From Selaginella moellendorffii (taxonomy: Eukaryota > Streptophyta > Lycopodiopsida > Selaginellales > Selaginellaceae): a DNA stretch of 64,000 bases. The translations under genes and the position numbers were made by a program. This document shows, one piece after another, positions 56,701-64,000 of this stretch (position 1 is the stretch's first letter; every line of letters begins with the position of its first letter). The notes below the pieces were generated by a model, which saw only the letters and a list, made by a program, of their open reading frames with translations, was not told the DNA's origin and made no database searches. Where the stretch lies: the NCBI RefSeq assembly GCF_000143415.4, contig NW_003314339.1, positions 132,812 through 196,811 on the forward strand, read 5' to 3'.

Positions 56701-57263
56701 ACATGAACACTATTTTATTATTTTATTATTTTATTATTAAATTAACTGTGTTGAGTTTCTGGACCATTTTATTATTTTCCTTTTTCTTAACACTATACAA
56801 TTTACTAGTGAGAGTGGCTCTCCTCAAAATCTCACCTAAGATTAACTGTGTTGTTAAGTTGGTACTAGATCATAGTAAAGAAGCAAAACCAAACTTGTAA
56901 TCAATGGAATCCATTATTACAGACTTAAACAAACAGATCATTAAAAAGTATTAACTTAGGTGCATCTCCACTGTACTCATGCAATCAAATTTTGTGGAAG
57001 GGAAGATATATATTTGATTTGCTCCAGTAGCACACAAACAGCACAAACATGCCATTGAGCTTACCAATTCGATCATATATACCAAACTCTCATCAGTTGT
57101 CACTTCAGCATAATCTATCAATCACACGCAATGTTGTGCCATTGAATTCTCAATGACCCTGCCAGCATATGCAAGCCTTCCTCACCATTTGAACAAGAAA
57201 GATGCTAGACAACAAGCTAGAAATAGTGAATGAGAATGAACTTTTAAACGCAGTTTATATTAG
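56701..57263. other. AT-rich spacer
   Basis: It begins with short ttttatta repeats (56710-56745). No gene or RNA is supported. Confidence 0.4.
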
Positions 57264-58115
57264 TGGTAACTACAAACAAATAAAAGGTTAAGAGCGATAC
57301 ATCACAGCCGTTGGATTAAAGGATATCTTAGAATATACCATCCAAACCATTAGATTTTAGTCGGTGAGAGAGACTCGGGTATTCGTCTTCCTCTGTGCAG
57401 CGGAAAGCTGCCATCTCTCGATGTTTGGGTGGCTTGAATCCCTCGGAGCTCTCCATCCGGTTGCACCCAGACAAAGGCGACGTTTTCCATCCCCTCTCTC
57501 TCAACTACACAACGGGCCTGTCGTGCCGGACTTGGGACGAGCTGGTCCAGCCGGCTTGGATGTCGAAAACCGAAAACCGAAAGATTCCAAGGATTCAAAT
57601 GAAGAAACCTTGATACCCAAAGAACTCAGCTGCATCTATCCTGACGCAATTGCTTCGCTCCCTGACACATCCCTTCCGGACTCCAAGACGCGGCAAAATG
57701 CGGCGATCATCCAAGGCATCCAGCCGCCCAAGGACGATGGATGGATTTAACAGCAAATGAAATCAATCAAGATGTGGACGTTAGATCTTGCTTCACCTGA
57801 TATATAGAAGCGACTATGTTCAGGAAGTGAAATCTCCCATTACCAAGACAAAATATGTAGATCCTATTTTAAACGCTTCGAAGTGATTACTGTATTGATG
57901 CTATTCGTGATGGATAAAGTAGTATCCTAAGAATTACAACGACTTCCATCATTACACCATCCAAGGCGTCGTTGCCCTCACGAAGAACAGCTTCGGTCAA
58001 ATCCCGGAGAAGAATCCAGTACCGTGGTTGCGAGAATGGGCATTTTGACAAGGCCGTTCACGAGATCCTGCGCAAGACCATTGTCTGCTGGATAGCTCTC
58101 ACGCAAGTTTCAACT

Positions 58116-58194
58116 TGAGCGCCGCCAGGAGCATGTTTGAGAGCATGAAGATGCGCACCTTGGTTTCCTGGACCACCAACGCTCAAAACGCTTG
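58116..58194 (+). pseudogene. PPR-motif fragment, duplicate
   Basis: Identical by eye to 50076-50154. Confidence 0.6.
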
Positions 58195-58232
58195 AAGGAC
58201 AAAATCAGGAGTCAGAACCATACTCAGGTGCT

Positions 58233-58917
58233 TCAATCCCTTTCGAAAGCTTCCACAGTCAGACCGTTTGCTTCTACATCCCAAAGAAACCAGGGGATAC
58301 CTCCAAACCATTCAAACGCCATTTCAGCAGCATTCACTCTCTGCGTTATCTCTTTGGCTTCTTCCAATCCACTCTCGTAGTCTGTCACGCGTTTCCTCCA
58401 AGAAGACACAAGAGCATCGTACTCCTGCTTTTCCCACGCAGGCAGATAGCGAGTGAACGTTGTCCGCTTGGCTTTTCTGACATTGAACTCGTCTGGTGAT
58501 GAAGCAGCAACAAGGGTTTTATTTCCAACCATCCGCCACAGATCGATGAGATGGTATCTACTTTGCTGTCCAGCACGATCTCCTGAGGGAAGTCTTCTCT
58601 ATTCACCACCCTGAGCTTGTTACCCTTGAACATCAAAACAGTCGCTCTGGACTCGTAGATCATGACCGGAAGTACCAGACGAATGCAGATTTACCAACCC
58701 CCGAATTTCCATTCAAATGGCAGCACAACATCCACATGAACGGCACCAGGATCTTCCTGATCTCTTTGTACAACCCATCGAATATCTCCTTCAGGTACAA
58801 CTTCAGAATATTGCTGTGGAATGTGGTCAGACGAGCACCTTGAGCAAGAAATTTCATCCGTTCCAGATGGAACATTGATCCACCATGCCTGCTGAGATCT
58901 CCTAACATAGACTGCAT
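58233..58917 (-). pseudogene. Crinkler/RHS-type P-loop NTPase fragment, copy 2
   Basis: Same content and same two frame changes as 50193-50877, with a few substitutions (one Ser-to-Leu in the YESG region; one Met-to-Val). It decayed before duplication. Confidence 0.6.
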
Positions 58918-59752
58918 GTTCCCATATTATTGTACGTTTTAATTGAAAAGCATTTAGCTCAAGCGTTACAATGAGCTATCCAATAAGAGCACAACTCCTT
59001 AAAATGGACATTCCAACAATGGCCTAATCTTCATTATTGAGCTTAGTCCTGGGTTCATTTTAAAAGATTGTAACCGAGCTTAGTCTTTGTACTGTGGGTT
59101 CCTTGTAAAAGATTGTAATTAGAAGCTCTATTAGCTAAAAGAGTGATGGAATCACAAGGAATCCAATCACGGTGGCGTTCTTCAGGCCACTTTAGCACAC
59201 GACAATGACATCCTCAATGTTAACAATCCACCTTGCGTGTACTAGTGCTCCACGATCGGGCAAGTCTCTGCATAGGTTCATCATTTGGCGAGGAGCCCCA
59301 CGTAGCTACATGTTATAACTTATGCTCTAGCATTCTTGAGGCCAGTTTCGTCCTACTAGATGGTACATCCTGACAAAGAACTTTTCTGATTTCGGAAGTG
59401 AATGTGATCTAGTCGGGAGCCATTCCTTCCAAGACCATCTCCTGGTAGAGGATCAAATTAAAGCGTGGAAGAAATTCCCAGTGAGAGCGTAGGCCTAGCA
59501 GTCCATGCGACAATGTTGTGGCACTCGGGCATTTGATCGAACATTGCCCGTGCCATGTGTGTGTCGTTTTGAGTGTAGAACTCATGCTTTTCCATGGTAT
59601 GTATGGTTCTTCTCGTGCTCATTTTGCTTATACTATTGTCCAGATTGCTTCATTCCTCATAGATGTATTTTCCAAGATAAATGGAGGCCTGTAGTTCATC
59701 AACATCCAAGGCGTGGAGTGACCATAATGCAACTTGTGATGAGACGAGTTTC

Positions 59753-61712
59753 AAAGAGTGGTAGGCAATACACATTCGCATTGAACCGTCCTTCTTCTTC
59801 ACAAGCAAGACTGGAGCACCAAATGGAGACTTACTTGGCTGAATAAATCCAAACTCAAGTAACTCCTTGACTTGTCGTTGAACTTCCTTATCCTCTGCAT
59901 AACTTAACCGAAATGAACGCCGGTAAATTAGCTGCATGCCTGGCTCTAATGTAATCCCATGCTCCACACCTCGTAACGGAGGCAATCCATGAGGAAGTTT
60001 AGATAGAAAAACATCAGAAAACTCGTCAAGTACATCCCATACTGCTACTTCTCCCCACACGTGCCTTGGTCCCCCAAGTCATGAACAAACAACAAGTAAC
60101 TCCAAAGTGCTTTTCCATTACGACAAGCCCGCTTTAAAAATGTAGCAAAGAGCATAATAACTGGTGGCTGAACGCCCTCGCCAAACTACACATCTTTAAC
60201 GCCACCATACTTCAGCAAAATACGCTTAATACTCCACTTTATCTTTGAATCCACCTTCACCAACCATGGTATCCCAAGAATGAGATCCACACAATGGATA
60301 TCCGTGAGATAAAAAGTCTCCACAAGTGTGGTTTTGCCAACCAACACTTCCAACCCCTCGACACAAGCATCGAAATGTTGAGTAGAGGTAGCTACACCTC
60401 CCACTATGTATGGAAGAACTCCGTGTGTGACCAAGCCATGCTCCGCAACAAACTTTGCCGAAACAAAGTTGTCATCGCTCCCACTATCCAGTAAAATCTG
60501 CACTGGATTGCCTTGGAACACGCCCTCCAGCATTAAAGCTGATTCATGCGTATCCTCGAACTCCATCTTGTTCCACACATAGTTGAGCTGACGAGTAACG
60601 ATCGAAAGTCTCTTCCTCCGACCGGAATGGTCATTTTCGTCATCCTTATGCTGCAAAGTTTGCAACTTTTTAGTATCTGACTTACCGTGAGAAGAAGATT
60701 GGCCATTCTTCTTGTCCTACTACTTGTTCTTCAACTGCAGACAATTAGCCTTGTAGTATCCAAGTTCGCCGCAATGATGACAACCCTGTATATAATTCTT
60801 CATAAAGAACTTTTGCTTCTTGGACCCCTTTGCATCCGAAGTAGTCACCACTGACTTCAACTTGTGATGCTTGTTCCCATCCTTGTGTCCATGGCGATCA
60901 TCACGACAATTCTTGACAGAAGGACTCCGTGAACGCTTGCGAGATTTGTGCTTATCATTGTCAAGTCGACGAGCTGCATCAAAGAGCACCTCCAAACTCT
61001 TTTTAGGTTGAGAATGACGCAAGTGTTGCTGCATGCTCTCACTATGTAAGCCATCAATGAAGTAGGACTTATTCTGATCTGGATCTTTCGTTGGAACATG
61101 ACTAATCAAGCGAGTAAGCTTTTCAATATAGTCCCCGAGCGTCATTTTCCCTTGCTGGAAATGTTGAAGTTCTATACGAGCATTCTCCATGTTGTAATAA
61201 GGGGCAAAATGTCAACGGAAAGCAGCCTCAAACTCATCCATGATAGACACTAGTGGTTTCTTATCCGCATTATGAGACTCCTCAAGCTAATTTCACCATT
61301 GAAGACTTGCATCATGCAAAACCATTGGAATAGCCACTAAAGCCTTTGCATCTGGAGTTCCTCTAGCAGCCAAGAACTTCTTCACATTGGCTAGCCAAGC
61401 GAGACACTCGTCCATACCACCATTACCGAAAAAAGTTGGAATCTTGAGTCGATCTACCAAAGAAGGCTTACTTGGAGCGCTACCCTGTCCAGCCTCAAGT
61501 GCCTCAACACGCCCACGCATGGTATCCATCATGCCATGCATCTCATCTTGCATCTCTTGCTGATTTCGATTAAGGGCTCGCAACTCATGAACCACATCTT
61601 GAATGGTCCAAATCTCCATAGCTTCGTCAACATCATCGTCAGCACCACCATCGACAATAGGATTCCAGTGTTCAACTTAGTCGGCCATCGCAACCAACTC
61701 CTCTGATACCAA
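59753..61712 (-). mobile_element. Ty3/gypsy retrotransposon copy 3 (5' LTR, gag, protease, start of RT)
   Basis: The minus strand keeps the part that copies 1 and 2 lost: the primer site (ttggtatcagagg, just below 61713), the gag start (MEIWTIQDVVHELRALNRNQ, 61619), gag (FLAARGTPDAKALVA), a zinc knuckle (CHHCGELGYYKANC, ~60775), a retropepsin-like segment (ILLDSGSDDNFVSAKFVAEH, ~60480) with the DSG catalytic motif, and the RT start (FGAPVLLVKKKDGSMRMCIA, ~59810). Stops at ~61293 and 60720 break it. It ends at 59753 in the duplication. Confidence 0.88.
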
Positions 61713-61919
61713 TGTTATGATCTGGCGCAAAAAGACAGATATCGAATCACCCTAGACTATGCTATGCCTCACCACCCAACCACCCCCAAGCTACCTCAAA
61801 AGCTCCATTGCACCGCCGCTCCACTGTGAGCCCTAGGGTAGGTTAAGTCCCTTACCCTAACATGCCTTGAGCCTCCCTTTGACCGATGTTGACCACGTGG
61901 CCAAAGCTGGTGCCTAACA
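61713..61919 (-). repeat. Short gypsy 5' LTR, 207 bp
   Basis: On the minus strand it starts TGTTAGGCACCAGC and ends GATCATAACA, immediately followed by the primer site. TG...CA ends are intact. It is unusually short for a gypsy LTR. Confidence 0.8.
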
Positions 61920-61989
61920 CTTGCCCAAGCTCGATCTTGGGCACTTTAGGGGCCAGAGGGGCTGAGGTTATTTCAATAACTTTACCCCC

Positions 61990-62876
61990 CTTGGTAGCCA
62001 AAGTGCCCAAGTGTGAGACATAAAATCCCTAAGCCCCAAAGAGGAGCCGAAAGGGTGCCATGTAGCAATGGCTAAAGTGGAAGCCAAATGAGTGTAGCAA
62101 ATATGGACTAAAAGCTCTGACTCAAAACATTAAGAGTGGGAGTGGAACTTTCAATGAAGTGCTCAAGGAATGAGCATGAAGCGAACAATAAGTGAGTCTC
62201 TAAAAACGGGACACAAAAGGACTAACACATGACACATGGAGGAGTTCGAGATGGAATCCGAGAAAATAGAGTTTGAGATGGAGTTTGAGATGGACCCGAG
62301 ATGGAGTTTGAGATGGACTCGAGATGGAGTTTGAGATGGACTCGAGATAGAATCCGAGATGGAGTCTGAGATGGACCTGAGATGGAGTCCGAGATGCAAC
62401 TAAGACCGAGACTGAGATCGAGACCAAGATTGAGTCCGAGTCCGAAACCGAGATCGAGACCGAGTTCGAGTCCAAATCTGAGTTTGAGTCCGAATCCAAA
62501 AATCCAAATACTAATATAGGTTGTTGGGTGAAAGCCCAAAGTGATCGTCCCCCGGGGCGGGGGCTGTAGAGGGTTCTAAAAGTATAGTAGGGAGAGTGTG
62601 GGGGTTGGACCCTAGTGGAGCCAGTTTGGCCAAAAAAGGTCAATTTGGCCCAAGAAGGCTGTACTTAGGTGTTGGGTGATGAAATAACTACTAGGAAGTC
62701 CAAAGTTAAAGTGAATATGGACCGATAAGTGGGGTAGCTTGGTGAAGTATTCAAGAGCCAGCTCTAGTTCCCTTAGAAGATCGAATAGTCGATACTCCCA
62801 ATCCAAGCATAGGTGGCACTACCTACTTGGATACTTGGCGTGGCTCAACAAAACCTCACTCTTAGCCCATAGCTAG
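61990..62876 (+). repeat. LTR-like repeat family, copy D
   Basis: gtgagacataaaatccctaa (62010) leads into a GAG array (62240-62510). Then come gggtgaaagcccaaagtg (62525), gtatagtagggag, and a tail ending at agctagagcacccgag, where copy E begins. Confidence 0.65.
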
Positions 62877-63078
62877 AGCACCCGAGACGGAGTCCGAGAT
62901 GGAGTCCGAGATGGAGTCCGAGATGGAGTCCAAGATGGAGTCCAAGATGGACCCAAGATGGAGTCCAAGATGGACCGAGACGGAGTCCGAGATGGAGTCT
63001 GAGATGGACCCAAGATGGAATCCGATATGGAGTCCGAGAAGGACCTGAGATGGAGTCCGAGGTCGAGACCGAGACCGG

Positions 63079-63117
<39 letters not shown>

Positions 63118-64000
63118 TGAGACCGGGACCAAGACTGAGGCCGAGGCCGAGACCAAGCCCAAGCCCGAGTCCGAGTCCGAGTCCGAGTCCGAGTCTAAGT
63201 TCGAGTCTGAGAGGGTGAAAGCCCAAAGCATTCGTCTCCCAGACCCTGAGGGGTTTGGTGAGCTCCAAAAGTATAGTAAGGGGGAGGATTGCAGTGGAGC
63301 CAGTTTGGCCAGGAAAGGCTAGTTTGGCCAGGAAAGGCTAGTTTGGCCTAGGAAGGCTATACCTAGTGTTGGGTGATGAGCTGCCCACTGGGAAGTCCAA
63401 GACTAGAGTGAACACGGACCGATAAGTGGGGTAGCTTGGTGAAGTGTTCAAGAGCTGGCTCTAGTTCCCCCGGGAGATCAACTGGCCGATGCTCCCAGTC
63501 CAAGTGTGGGTGGCACTACCTACTTGGATACCTGGCGTGGCTCAACGGAACCTCTCTTTAAGCCCATGGCTAGAGCACCCAAAGGCGGGAGGCGGGGAGA
63601 GTACCCACGAGGCTCGTGTAAGGCCACGGTGTTCCGAAATGTTGCCCTGAAGTCCTAGACTATGAAAAGGAAAGGGAGCCGTCCTCTAGTGTAGAGACCA
63701 AGGATACGGTCATATGAGGAGGAAGTCCCAGAGGACCGAGGGACTTAGTGGTTGGGCTTGTGGGCCTTGATCTAGTGGCAATGTTGGCGATCAAGGCCAT
63801 GGACAAAAAGGGACTTGGTGGGGACTGGAAAAGGGATATTGGGGAAAGTTAATCCCCATGTCTGTGGGCATTCTAAGGATGCTAAGGAGGGGATCTGGGA
63901 TGATCACTCGTGGATAGATGGCCCAACCTTTGAGAAACGGGACTGTGATGCAGGTGGTGTGAAACCACTGGTGTGACCAAGGTGAAGGGGCATGGCTTTA
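62877..64000 (+). repeat. LTR-like repeat family, copy E, runs off the right edge
   Basis: The GAG array at 62880-63215 grades from gagatggagtcc units to gagaccgagacc units. It is followed by gggtgaaagcccaaagcatt-like sequence, then a tail nearly collinear with copy B (37850-38640). Confidence 0.7.

Larger units (their letters stand above)
57264..59752. repeat. Segmental duplication, copy 2
   Basis: The partner of 49131-51815. It lacks the ~100 bp insertion, and two blocks near its 5' end are in swapped order. It ends abruptly at gatgagacgagttt, fused to the reverse-transcriptase part of gypsy copy 3. Confidence 0.85.

Noticed and set aside
62873-63322. Leu/Gly- and Glu-rich ORFs in the GAG arrays
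   Set aside because: They are long only because the minisatellite lacks stops; unit changes do not preserve a protein.

Overview
The window looks like nuclear DNA of a land plant, most likely a lycophyte such as Selaginella (inference). The reasons are plant-type gene families with many very short spliceosomal introns (about 45-80 bp where exons can be stitched), closely packed intact genes in the first 20 kb, many broken PPR-gene pieces, and Ty3/gypsy elements with plant-type tRNA-Met primer sites.

Bases 1-20,600 form a compact gene island. In order: an ABC1/ADCK-type kinase (minus, runs off the left edge), a SKIP35-like ankyrin protein (plus), a CCCH zinc-finger/KH RNA-binding protein (plus), an anther-specific chalcone-synthase-like type III polyketide synthase (plus), a two-copy small acidic ORF family flanking a decayed VPS41 gene (minus), an L-gulonolactone-oxidase-like flavoenzyme (minus), a GH2 beta-galactosidase (minus), a FLOE1-like DUF1421 protein (plus, divergent from the galactosidase) and a DCC-family thiol-disulfide oxidoreductase (minus). 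These are housekeeping or specialised-metabolism genes of unrelated pathways; no operon logic applies.

Bases 20,600-39,500 and 45,500-64,000 are repeat land. They hold three broken minus-strand copies of one Ty3/gypsy family (22.5-25.8, 45.8-47.9 and 59.8-61.9 kb). There is also one well preserved 7.26 kb LTR element (29,277-36,540) with 1.14-1.15 kb LTRs, PBS and PPT but no recognisable coding capacity, so it is non-autonomous. Several LTR-like repeats carry GAG-rich minisatellites. A recent ~2.6 kb segmental duplication (49.1-51.8 and 57.3-59.8 kb) carries a broken Crinkler/RHS-type NTPase, and pieces of PPR and START-domain genes lie between the copies.

Bases 39,500-45,500 are an AT-rich island with a different texture. 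It contains a decayed multi-exon minus-strand gene. One exon carries a ParB-like DGNHRYRA motif, and later exons resemble a permuted (beta-class order) amino-methyltransferase fold. A ParB-like domain joined to a DNA methyltransferase is known from bacteria and phages; here it sits with apparent introns in a plant context. It is the most unusual item in the window and the one most worth checking.
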